Shown piece by piece: positions 16,016-23,839 of a stretch of 64,000 nt of DNA. This DNA is from Clostridiales bacterium (lineage in GTDB: Bacteria > Bacillota > Clostridia > TANB77 > CAG-508), in assembly GCA_003525075.1 (NCBI GenBank), contig DQFO01000009.1, positions 64,548 through 128,547 on the forward strand, given 5' to 3'. The position numbers and the translations under genes are program-made. The notes beneath the pieces were generated by a model. That model was not told the DNA's origin. It searched no databases and saw only the letters and a program-made list of their open reading frames with translations. Position 1 is the first letter of the stretch; each line of letters starts with the position of its first letter.

Positions 16016-18199
16016 ATGTTTAAAAGTTATGAAACAGAATTAGCAGGTAGAAAACTTGTAATAGAAACAGGAAAATTAGCAGGATTAGCAAATGGAAATG
16101 TTGTAGTAAAATATGGAGATACAGTTGTAATGGTAAATGTTACAGCATCAAAAGAGCCAAAAGAAGGAATAGACTTTTTTCCATTATCAGTAGATTTTGA
16201 AGAAAAAATGTATTCAGTTGGAAAAATACCAGGATCTTATACAAAAAGAGAAGGAAAACCAAGTGATAAAGCAATATTAGTATCAAGAGCTATAGATAGA
16301 CCATTAAGACCATTATTCCCAAAAGATTTCAGAAATGATGTAGTAGTTGTTGCAACAGTATTATGTGTTGAACAAGATAATTCACCAGAAGTAGCAGCAA
16401 TGATTGGTGCATCTGCAGCATTATCAATATCTGATATACCATTTGGAGGACCAACAGCAGCAGTAAATGTAGGATTAGTAAATGGAGAAATAGTAATAAA
16501 TCCAACAGAAGCACAAAGAAAAGTAAGTGACTTAAATTTAACAGTTGCAGGAACAGCTGAAAAAGTAGCAATGATTGAAGCAGGAGCAAATGAAGTACCT
16601 GATGATGTAATGTTAGAAGCAATTAAAAAAGGACATGAAGAAATCAAGAAAATATGTCAATTTATTCAAAAAATGAAAGACGAAATAGGAAAGCCAAAAT
16701 TTGCATACAAATCATTTGCAGTAGATCATGATTTATATGAAGAATTAGAAAAAGATTATACAGAAAAAATGAAAATAGCTGTACAAGAAATAGACAAAGA
16801 TACAAGAGACAATAATGTTGCAGTATTAACAGAAGAAATTGAAAATGCTCTTGCTGAAAAATTAGGAGAAGAAGAATTCGAAAAAAGAAAGCAAGAAATT
16901 GGTGAAGCAGTTTATAAATTAGAGAAAAAATGTGTAAGAGATATGATATTCTATGAACATAAAAGAGTTGATGGAAGAGCAATTGATGAAATAAGACCAT
17001 TATCATGTGAAGTAGGATTATTACCACGTACACATGGAAGTGCATTATTTACAAGAGGACAAACTCAAGTAATGTCAATAGTAACACTTGGAATGAAGAG
17101 TGAAGAACAAGAATTAGATGGAATAGATACAGAAACAGCAAAAAGATATATGCATCAATATAACTTCCCTGGATATAGTGTTGGTGAAGCAAAAACATCA
17201 AGAGGACCTGGAAGAAGAGAAATTGGACATGGTGCATTAGCAGAAAAAGCATTAGTTCCAGTATTACCACCAGTAGAAGAATTCCCATATGCAATAAGAG
17301 TTGTATCAGAAGTATTATCTTCAAATGGTTCAACATCACAAGCAAGTATATGTGGAAGTACATTAGCATTAATGGATGCAGGTGTTCCAATTAAGAGACC
17401 AGTTGCTGGTATCTCAACAGGACTTGTAACAAATCCAGAAAATCCAGATGATTATGTAATGTTAACAGACATTCAAGGATTAGAAGACTTTTTCGGAGAT
17501 ATGGACTTCAAAGTTGGCGGAACAGAAAAAGGTATTACAGCAATACAAGTAGATATTAAAGTAGATGGATTATCATATAAGATAATAGAAGAAGCATTTG
17601 CAAGAACAAGAAAAGCAAGACAATATATATTAGATGATATAATGAAACCAGTTATTTCAGAACCAAGAGAAGAAATATCAAAATATGCACCACATATAAT
17701 TACAACACAAATTAAAGTTGAAAAAATTAAAGATGTAATTGGAAAAGGTGGAGAAACAATTAATAAAATAATTGATGAAACAGGTGTAAAAATAGATATT
17801 GAAGAAGATGGACAAGTATTCATATATTCAACAGATGCTGAAATGGGAGAAAAAGCATTAGATATAATAGAAAATATAGCAAGAGTAGTTGAAGTTGGAC
17901 AAATATATTATGGAACAGTAACAAGAACAACATCATTTGGAGCATTTGTAGATATTGGTGGAGGAAAAGAAGGATTAGTTCATATATCTAAAATAGCTAA
18001 AGAACATATTAAAAATGTTGCAGATTATGTAAATGTTGGAGATAAAGTTCCAGTAAAAGTTATTGAAATAGATGATCAAGGAAGAATTAATTTAACAATG
18101 AAAGATTTAGTTGAAAATAATTCAGAAGAAAATAAAAATGAAAATTCTTCAGAGGAAAACACAGAAGCACTTTCAAGTGAAGAGAAAATAGAAGAATAA
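16016..18199 (+). CDS. pnp: polyribonucleotide nucleotidyltransferase (PNPase)
   Basis: Phosphorolytic 3'-5' exoribonuclease of the RNA degradosome. 727 residues. Two RNase PH domains flank a helical linker (second domain with FPGYSVGEAKTSRGPGRREIGHGALAEKAL and VSEVLSSNGSTSQASICG). A KH domain follows (IGKGGETINKII), then an S1 domain (YYGTVTRTTSFGAFVDIGGGKEGLVHIS, about residues 630-700). The tail is Glu/Asn/Ser-rich. The start is fixed by family N-terminus FKSYETELAGRKL. The ribosome-binding site is weak (AAAGAGAAAAA). A TTTATGG/CCATAAA hairpin and a 7-codon mini reading frame (15978-16001) lie just upstream. Confidence 0.97.
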   Translation: MFKSYETELAGRKLVIETGKLAGLANGNVVVKYGDTVVMVNVTASKEPKEGIDFFPLSVDFEEKMYSVGKIPGSYTKREGKPSDKAILVSRAIDRPLRPLFPKDFRNDVVVVATVLCVEQDNSPEVAAMIGASAALSISDIPFGGPTAAVNVGLVNGEIVINPTEAQRKVSDLNLTVAGTAEKVAMIEAGANEVPDDVMLEAIKKGHEEIKKICQFIQKMKDEIGKPKFAYKSFAVDHDLYEELEKDYTEKMKIAVQEIDKDTRDNNVAVLTEEIENALAEKLGEEEFEKRKQEIGEAVYKLEKKCVRDMIFYEHKRVDGRAIDEIRPLSCEVGLLPRTHGSALFTRGQTQVMSIVTLGMKSEEQELDGIDTETAKRYMHQYNFPGYSVGEAKTSRGPGRREIGHGALAEKALVPVLPPVEEFPYAIRVVSEVLSSNGSTSQASICGSTLALMDAGVPIKRPVAGISTGLVTNPENPDDYVMLTDIQGLEDFFGDMDFKVGGTEKGITAIQVDIKVDGLSYKIIEEAFARTRKARQYILDDIMKPVISEPREEISKYAPHIITTQIKVEKIKDVIGKGGETINKIIDETGVKIDIEEDGQVFIYSTDAEMGEKALDIIENIARVVEVGQIYYGTVTRTTSFGAFVDIGGGKEGLVHISKIAKEHIKNVADYVNVGDKVPVKVIEIDDQGRINLTMKDLVENNSEENKNENSSEENTEALSSEEKIEE

Positions 18200-18205
18200 T
18201 ATAAT

Positions 18206-18252
18206 AAAAAGATTCTTAATAGTAGATTTGTACTATATAAGAATCTTTTTTT
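18206..18252. terminator. bidirectional terminator between pnp and dapA
   Basis: AAAAAGATTCTTA and TAAGAATCTTTTT arms with AGTA/TACT inside the stem; serves the converging pnp (+) and dapA (-) transcripts. Confidence 0.88.
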
Positions 18253-18254
18253 TC

Positions 18255-19124
18255 CTATTTTATAAGTGCTTTTAATTTATTTCTTAAATTATCAGAACAT
18301 TTTATAAGAGGTAAACGTGGTTCTCCAAAATTAAAGCCTAATAAATTTAATGCTTCTTTGACTGGAATAGGATTTGTTTCTTCAAACAAGGCATTAATTA
18401 TAGGTAAAGCTTTTAATTGATATTTTAAAGAATCTGCAAGATTTCCAGCAAAAAAAGAATTTGTAATATCAAGAGTAAGAGAAGGATTTATATTTGAAAG
18501 AACAGATATAACTCCTTGACCACCTAATGATAAAATAGGCAAAATTTGATCATCATTTCCAGAATATATTAGTAGATTATCACCACATAAACTAGCTATT
18601 CTAGTAATTTGACTTATATTACCACTAGCCTCTTTAATCCCAACGATATTTTCGATTTTTGATAATTCTAAACAAGTTTCAGGAGAAATATTCATTCCTG
18701 TACGACTTGGAACATTATATAAAATAATAGGAATAGAAACAGAATTACTAATTGATTTATAATGTTCAATTAAACCATTTTGAGTAGTTTTATTATAATA
18801 AGGAGTAACAACAAGTAATCCATCTGCTCCAAGTTTTTCAGCTATTTTAGACATTTCAATTGCTGATAAAGTATTATTTGAACCAGTTCCAACAATTATA
18901 GGAACTCTTTTATTAGTAACAGAAATTGCACATTTTATTAAATCAATTTTCTCATTTTGAGACATTGTTGAAGCTTCTCCAGTAGTCCCACATACAACTA
19001 AAGCATTTATTCCAGAGTTTATTTGTAACTCGATAAATTCTTCAAATACTTTAAAATTAATTTTTTCATCAATAAAAGGAGTTGCAAGAGCAGTTGCTAC
19101 ACCTGTAAATAATTTATTTTTCAT
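18255..19124 (-). CDS. dapA: 4-hydroxy-tetrahydrodipicolinate synthase
   Basis: Condenses aspartate semialdehyde with pyruvate, first committed step to lysine and meso-diaminopimelate. 289 residues, TIM barrel. CGTTGEASTMS binds pyruvate carboxylate, YNVPSRTGMNI contains the catalytic Tyr, and GIKEASGN holds the Schiff-base Lys. The start follows GGAGGAAA at good spacing and lies inside the 3' end of asd (11-nt overlap). The two consecutive pathway enzymes therefore form a coupled operon. DAP is also the precursor of spore dipicolinate. Confidence 0.97.
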   Translation of the reverse strand: MKNKLFTGVATALATPFIDEKINFKVFEEFIELQINSGINALVVCGTTGEASTMSQNEKIDLIKCAISVTNKRVPIIVGTGSNNTLSAIEMSKIAEKLGADGLLVVTPYYNKTTQNGLIEHYKSISNSVSIPIILYNVPSRTGMNISPETCLELSKIENIVGIKEASGNISQITRIASLCGDNLLIYSGNDDQILPILSLGGQGVISVLSNINPSLTLDITNSFFAGNLADSLKYQLKALPIINALFEETNPIPVKEALNLLGFNFGEPRLPLIKCSDNLRNKLKALIK

Positions 19125-20127
19125 AAGTTTCCTCCATATTTAAAAGTTTTTCAACAATTTGAATAGCATTACTAGCAGCACCTTTTCTTAAATTATCAGC
19201 AACAACCCATAAATTAAGAGAATTTTGCTTGCTAAAATCTCTTCTAATTCTTCCAACTAATACATCATCATGACCATTAGCTATTGAATTTATAGGATAT
19301 GAATCATTTTTATCATCATTTAAAACAAGAATCCCAGGTGAAGTTTTTAAAGTTGCAATAACATCAGAAATTTCAAAGTTTTTTTCAAATTCAACATTTA
19401 TACTTTCTCCATGACAATTTGAAACTGGAACACGCACACAAGTAGATGTTATAGGTAAATAAGGATGACCTAAAATTTTTCTTGTTTCATTAATCATTTT
19501 CATTTCTTCTTTTGTATAACCATTTACAAGAAATACATCTATTTTTGGTAAACAATTATCAAAAATAGGGTGAGAAAATTTTAATAATGGTGAATATGTT
19601 TTTGCACGACCATTTTCTAAATCTTGTAACCCAAGTTTACCAGCACCAGAAACAGCCTGATATGTAGAATAAACGATTCTTTTTATCTTATATTTATCAT
19701 CTAATGGCTTTAAAGCAACAACAGCTTGAATTGTAGAACAATTAGGATTTGCAATAATATTTTTATGATTTATAACATCATTAAAATTTACTTCTGGAAC
19801 AATTAAAGGAACATCATCATCCATTCTAAAAGCACTACTATTATCAATTACAACACAACCCTTTGAGGCTGCAATAGGGGCAAAATGTCTTGAAGTTTCT
19901 GCACCAGCAGAAAAGATTGCAAAATCGAAATGTTCATCAAAAGAGAAATCTTTTAATTCATGAACAAGATATCTTGTATTCATAAACTTTAATTCTGTAC
20001 CAGCAGATTTTTTGGAAGAAAAAAGAGTATATTCTAAATTTTGAATATTTTTTTCTTCTAATATTTTTAATGCAGTTCTTCCAACTAATCCTGTTGCACC
20101 AACAATTGCTAATTTATATTTTTTCAT
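19114..20127 (-). CDS. asd: aspartate-semialdehyde dehydrogenase
   Basis: NADPH-dependent reduction of aspartyl phosphate to aspartate semialdehyde. 337 residues. Rossmann motif VGATGLVGRT is at residues 10-19, the catalytic Cys is in IANPNCSTIQ, and the substrate Arg/His region is near STCVRVPVSNCHGESINVE. GAAAGGA precedes the start. It supplies substrate to the overlapping dapA. No lysine riboswitch is visible in the short upstream gap. Confidence 0.97.
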   Translation of the reverse strand: MKKYKLAIVGATGLVGRTALKILEEKNIQNLEYTLFSSKKSAGTELKFMNTRYLVHELKDFSFDEHFDFAIFSAGAETSRHFAPIAASKGCVVIDNSSAFRMDDDVPLIVPEVNFNDVINHKNIIANPNCSTIQAVVALKPLDDKYKIKRIVYSTYQAVSGAGKLGLQDLENGRAKTYSPLLKFSHPIFDNCLPKIDVFLVNGYTKEEMKMINETRKILGHPYLPITSTCVRVPVSNCHGESINVEFEKNFEISDVIATLKTSPGILVLNDDKNDSYPINSIANGHDDVLVGRIRRDFSKQNSLNLWVVADNLRKGAASNAIQIVEKLLNMEETYEK

Positions 20128-20197
20128 AAAATAAAATCCTTTCTAAGTTATAAGAAAATATATTCAATAACAATAAAAAAATTACTTAAAAACTAAT

Positions 20198-20226
20198 TTG
20201 ACAAATTATATTTTAGATGTTAATAT
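20198..20226 (+). promoter_or_regulatory. promoter of the 20283 gene
   Basis: TTGACA (20198-20203), 17-nt spacer, TAATAT (20221-20226); divergent from asd. Confidence 0.55.
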
Positions 20227-20282
20227 ATAATATATTAATTTTTGGAATAGTAACATTGTTTAATATGAATGGAGGTTTTTGT

Positions 20283-20450
20283 ATGCAATTGAAAATTCCT
20301 GACTATGAAAGAGTATTTAGGAGAGACCCAGAATATAAGGAATACCCAGGAATGGATCCAAAAGTTGTAGAAGCTTTAAAAAAAGACCATGTACTAACTT
20401 TATATGTTCCAGATACAGCCCGTTGGTTTGTAAGTGAGCAAAAAGAGTAA
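20283..20450 (+). CDS. hypothetical 55-residue protein
   Basis: Not recognised. ATG at 20283 follows ATGGAGGTTT; an upstream in-frame ATG at 20217 falls in the promoter region. The product is soluble, with a charged, Pro/Tyr-containing start (IPDYERVFRRDPEYKEYPG) and a possible helix-strand C-terminus. Its own promoter and a double hairpin terminator make it a stand-alone unit. Confidence 0.7.
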   Translation: MQLKIPDYERVFRRDPEYKEYPGMDPKVVEALKKDHVLTLYVPDTARWFVSEQKE

Positions 20451-20471
20451 AGAAAAATAAACGATGTTAAA

Positions 20472-20543
20472 TTTGAGGAAATATTTCCTCAAAAAAGAGC
20501 GTAAATATATGCCCGAATTCGAGTAATATTTGCGTTCTTTTTT
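20472..20543 (+). terminator. tandem hairpins after the 20283 gene
   Basis: First hairpin TTTGAGGAAAT/ATTTCCTCAAA (20472-20493) is a perfect palindrome. The second pairs AAGAGCGTAAATAT with ATATTTGCGTTCTT and ends in Ts. Confidence 0.8.
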
Positions 20544-20568
20544 ATATAATTTAACTTAATCAATTGCC

Positions 20569-20597
20569 TTGACGAACAAGCCAGAAAATGGTAAAAT
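20569..20597 (+). promoter_or_regulatory. promoter of the ymdB-like gene
   Basis: TTGACG (20569-20574), 17-nt spacer, TAAAAT (20592-20597). Confidence 0.6.
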
Positions 20598-20641
20598 AAA
20601 ACACGAAGTAAAAAATAAAACTTTTAGAAAGAAGGTTAAAT

Positions 20642-21415
20642 ATGAGAATATTAGCAGTAGGTGATATAGTTGGAGAATCAGGAGTTCGAAAACTAAAAGA
20701 AGAATTACCAAGAATAAAAAGAGAAGAAAATATAGATTTTGTAATAACAAACGGAGAAAATTCAGCAGGTGGAATGGGAATAAATGAGAGAAACTTTAAT
20801 GATATGTTAAGTGCTGGAACAAATGTAGTAACAATGGGAAACCATACATGGGGAAAGAAAGACATATTTAAATTTATAGATCATCCACAATTATTAAGAC
20901 CAGCAAATTATCCCAAAGGAGTTGTAGGAAAAGGTCTTGGAATTTATGAATGTAATGGAAAGAAAATAGCTGTAATGAATTTTATGGGAAGAGTTGATAT
21001 AAATATATTAACAGAAAATCCATTTATTATGGCAAGAGACATGGTAGAAGAAATTAAAGAACAAGTAGATATAATAATAATAGATTTTCACGCAGAAGCA
21101 ACAGCAGAGAAAATTGCTATGGCAAGATATTTAGATGGAAAAATAACTGCAATATTTGGTACACATACACATGTCCAAACAGCAGATGAACAAATTTTAC
21201 CAAATGGAACAGGTTATATAACAGATATAGGAATGACAGGACCAAAGAATTCTGTAATTGGAATGGATGCCCAAGCATCAATAAAAAGATTTGAAACAAC
21301 ACTTCCAGAAAAATATAAATTAGCTGAAGGAGAATGTATACTAAATGCAGTAATATTTAACATAGATGATACAACATCAAAAGTAACAGATATAAAGAGG
21401 ATATATATTAGATAA
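20642..21415 (+). CDS. ymdB: YmdB-like metallophosphoesterase (2',3'-cyclic-nucleotide phosphodiesterase)
   Basis: Calcineurin-like phosphoesterase; the B. subtilis homologue is a cNMP phosphodiesterase influencing motility and biofilm decisions. 257 residues. Metal-binding motifs are GDIVGESG near residue 7, NGENSAGGMG, TMGNHTW and IDFHAEATAEK, then FGTHTHVQTADEQ and DIGMTGP, all characteristic. It is followed by spoVS, as in other Firmicutes where ymdB and spoVS are neighbours. GAAAGAAGG precedes the start. Confidence 0.93.
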   Translation: MRILAVGDIVGESGVRKLKEELPRIKREENIDFVITNGENSAGGMGINERNFNDMLSAGTNVVTMGNHTWGKKDIFKFIDHPQLLRPANYPKGVVGKGLGIYECNGKKIAVMNFMGRVDINILTENPFIMARDMVEEIKEQVDIIIIDFHAEATAEKIAMARYLDGKITAIFGTHTHVQTADEQILPNGTGYITDIGMTGPKNSVIGMDAQASIKRFETTLPEKYKLAEGECILNAVIFNIDDTTSKVTDIKRIYIR

Positions 21416-21472
21416 TTCTGTCGAAACTTGTAATAAAGATTTCTAAAAATTTCCAAAAACTACTAGACATGA

Positions 21473-21533
21473 CCTCCTAAATAATGTAAAATACAAAATG
21501 TAAAAGTTGCAACAAAAAAATAATTATAGGAGG
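21473..21533 (+). promoter_or_regulatory. spoVS leader with anti-Shine-Dalgarno
   Basis: CCTCCTA (21473-21479) is complementary to the Shine-Dalgarno TAGGAGG (21527-21533). A TAGACA (21464-21469), 17-nt spacer and TAAAAT (21487-21492) would start transcripts after the anti-SD. Only read-through RNA from ymdB would then fold it. Confidence 0.4.
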
Positions 21534-21543
21534 CAAAAGAGAA

Positions 21544-21807
21544 ATGGAAATCTTAAAAATTTCATCAAAATCTAATCCAAATTCAGTAGCAGGAGCTATA
21601 GCTGGATTAGTAAAAGAATCAAACAAAGCAGAAATGCAAGCAATTGGAGCAGGAGCTCTAAATCAAGCAGTAAAGGCAGTAGCGATAGCAAGAGGATTTG
21701 TAGCACCATCAGGAGTGGACTTAGTTTGCATACCAGCTTTTGCTGAAGTAGAAGTTGAAGGGGAAGATAGAACAGGAATAAAACTGATTGTAGAATCAAG
21801 AAAATAA
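21544..21807 (+). CDS. spoVS: stage V sporulation protein S
   Basis: Small Alba-like protein needed for late sporulation in B. subtilis; possibly RNA- or DNA-binding. 87 residues, nearly identical to the family throughout: SSKSNPNSVAGAIAGLV, the central IGAGALNQAVKAVAIARGFVAPSGVDL and the end of the protein. AGGAGGCAAAAG precedes the start. Confidence 0.97.
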   Translation: MEILKISSKSNPNSVAGAIAGLVKESNKAEMQAIGAGALNQAVKAVAIARGFVAPSGVDLVCIPAFAEVEVEGEDRTGIKLIVESRK

Positions 21808-21818
21808 ATATAAATTAA

Positions 21819-21850
21819 ATGGGGGCTCTATATAAAAAGCTCCTATTTTT
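21819..21850 (+). terminator. terminator after spoVS
   Basis: GGGGCT (21822-21827) pairs with AGCTCC (21838-21843), then TATTTTTTATTTT. Confidence 0.7.
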
Positions 21851-21863
21851 TATTTTAAAATAC

Positions 21864-21892
21864 TTGAAAAAACCTGGTTTATAATGTATTAT
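21864..21892 (+). promoter_or_regulatory. promoter of the peptide-binding protein gene
   Basis: TTGAAA (21864-21869), 17-nt spacer, TATTAT (21887-21892). Confidence 0.5.
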
Positions 21893-21927
21893 AACTATAC
21901 ATAAGAAAATTTATAAAAAGGAATGAT

Positions 21928-23514
21928 ATGAAAGTGAAAAGCAATTTTGCAAAATATATATTTATAATATTTATAATTGGAATAATTATATTAGTTGCAT
22001 ATAAATTAAATGAAGAAAAGAAAAATACAACAGATGAAGAACAAACAAATGTAGTAAAAGAAGATGATATAGGTAAGGAAATAAAATTAGGAATTGCAGA
22101 ATTTGATACAATGAATCCATTATTAAGTAAAAATAAACAAGTTCAAGAAATTACAAAAATAATATATGAACCATTATTTCAATTAACAAGTGATTATAAA
22201 CTTGAAAAATGTTTAGCAAAAGATTGGGCGAAAACAGCAGAGAACAAATATTTAATAAAAATAGATACATCAATAAAATGGTCAGATGGAAATAATTTAT
22301 CAGTAGATGATGTTATCTTTACAATAGAGAATTTATCAAAAATAGATTCAATTTATCTTGAAAATATAAGGCATATAACTGAAATAAATAGAGTTGATGA
22401 CAATACAATAAGATTAATTTTAGACCAAGAAGTACCATTTTTTGAATATAACTTAATATTTCCAATATTAAGTAAAAAAAATTATGAAGGACAAGATTTT
22501 ATTTATGGTTCAAGTAATAATGCCCCAATAGGAACAGGAAAATATAAAATAACACAAAATAGCAGTGATTCAATAATTCTTGAAAAAAATGAGAATTATA
22601 AAAGGGCAGAATTAACACTTGAAAAAATAACAATATCAAAATATTCAAATGTTGGAGAAATGTATAATTCATTTAAATTAGGAAAGATAGATTTAATTAC
22701 AACAAATAATATAGGAATTGAAAATTATATAGGAACAATAGGATATAATAAAGCAGAAACAAATGGAAGAGAATTTGATTTTCTAGCAATAAACACACAA
22801 AACCAAGTATTAGCAAATAAAGAAGTAAGACAAGCAATTTCAAGAGCAATAAATAGAGAAAGTATAATTTCTCAAGTATATGGAGGAAAATATAGAACAC
22901 AAGATTACTTTTTAGATTATGGAAATTGGTTACAAGGAGATAAAGCAGATACATCATACAATACAGATACAGCAATTCAAATATTAGAAGATAATGGCTG
23001 GGAATATAAATATAATAGATGGCAACAATATATTAACTATAGTACAAAAATAATAAATTTTAAACTTGTAGTACAAGCATCTAATGAAACAAGAGTTGCA
23101 ATTGCAGATATAATAAAAAGTAATTTAGAAGAAGCAGGTATAAAAGTAACACTTGTAAAAGCAACAGATAATCAATATCAATCATATTTAGACAATAGAA
23201 ATTATGATATGATATTAACAGGTGTAACATTATCATTAAGTCCAAATTTAGAAACATTTTTTGGAAATGGAAATTTAGCAAACTTTTCAAATGAAGAATT
23301 AAATTCAATAATGAATGAAGTAAAAAATATAACAAAGGAAGATTTGTTAAAAGAAAAATATACAAGAATTAGACAAATATATAATGATGAAGTACCATAT
23401 ATAGGATTATTTAGTAATTATTATGAAGTTGCAAGTAATTGGACATTGAAAGGCAGTATACCAGCTAATTGGTATAATATATTTATTAATATAGATAATT
23501 GGTATAAGAATTGA
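21928..23514 (+). CDS. family 5 extracellular solute (oligopeptide)-binding protein, membrane-anchored
   Basis: Periplasmic-binding-protein type II fold of the OppA/DppA family; presumably captures peptides outside the cell. 528 residues. Residues 11-26 form one hydrophobic helix. There is no lipobox cysteine, so it looks anchored by an uncleaved helix rather than by lipid. Family motifs include MNPLLSKN, an early segment WSDGNNLSVDDVIFTIENL, GTGKYKI, KEVRQAISRAINRE and the C-terminal VPYIGLFSNYYEVAS. No permease or ATPase genes are adjacent. Confidence 0.88.
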   Translation: MKVKSNFAKYIFIIFIIGIIILVAYKLNEEKKNTTDEEQTNVVKEDDIGKEIKLGIAEFDTMNPLLSKNKQVQEITKIIYEPLFQLTSDYKLEKCLAKDWAKTAENKYLIKIDTSIKWSDGNNLSVDDVIFTIENLSKIDSIYLENIRHITEINRVDDNTIRLILDQEVPFFEYNLIFPILSKKNYEGQDFIYGSSNNAPIGTGKYKITQNSSDSIILEKNENYKRAELTLEKITISKYSNVGEMYNSFKLGKIDLITTNNIGIENYIGTIGYNKAETNGREFDFLAINTQNQVLANKEVRQAISRAINRESIISQVYGGKYRTQDYFLDYGNWLQGDKADTSYNTDTAIQILEDNGWEYKYNRWQQYINYSTKIINFKLVVQASNETRVAIADIIKSNLEEAGIKVTLVKATDNQYQSYLDNRNYDMILTGVTLSLSPNLETFFGNGNLANFSNEELNSIMNEVKNITKEDLLKEKYTRIRQIYNDEVPYIGLFSNYYEVASNWTLKGSIPANWYNIFINIDNWYKN

Positions 23515-23520
23515 TTATAA

Positions 23521-23699
23521 AAGTATGAAATATAAGTTTTGCATGGAAATGACGAATGCGCATGAAGAAATTTTATAAATTCTTTGCAATTTTATGGAAA
23601 GAGTTCACTTTAGTGGAATGGTGCCATAAAATAAATTAGAATTTCTTAAATTTCGTAATAAGCCGAGGAATGTAATAAAAAACTTATATTTCAATACTT
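23521..23699 (+). ncRNA. ssrS: candidate 6S RNA
   Basis: About 179 nt that fold into one long interrupted hairpin. The closing stem pairs GAAATATAAGTTTT (23527-23540) with AAAACTTATATTTC (23679-23692), extended by AAGTAT/ATACTT across a one-base bulge. A large bubble of about 25 nt per side follows. Then come GAAATTT/AAATTTC, AAATTCT/AGAATTT and ATTTTATGG/CCATAAAAT, and an apical TTCACT/AGTGGAA loop. A closing stem, a wide central bubble and an interrupted terminal stem are the hallmarks of 6S RNA, which mimics an open promoter and sequesters RNA polymerase. No protein frame fits. The identity is inferred from shape, not from sequence homology. Confidence 0.5.
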
Positions 23700-23743
23700 A
23701 TAATATGTAATTAGAAAATTATGAAAAATTTTCATAAAATTGC

Positions 23744-23771
23744 TTGACAAAAAAATAAAAAACGATATAAT
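23744..23771 (+). promoter_or_regulatory. recA promoter
   Basis: TTGACA (23744-23749), 16-nt spacer, TATAAT (23766-23771). Confidence 0.8.
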
Positions 23772-23779
23772 ATATATAT

Positions 23780-23793
23780 CGAACAAAGGTTTA
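23780..23793 (+). promoter_or_regulatory. LexA/DinR-like box at recA
   Basis: CGAACAAAGGTTTA matches the Gram-positive SOS operator CGAAC-N4-GTTYG in nine of ten defined positions and lies at the expected transcription start. Confidence 0.65.
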
Positions 23794-23839
23794 GAAAAAA
23801 GAGACACGAAAATAGTCTCAAGAAAGGAAAGATACAAAC

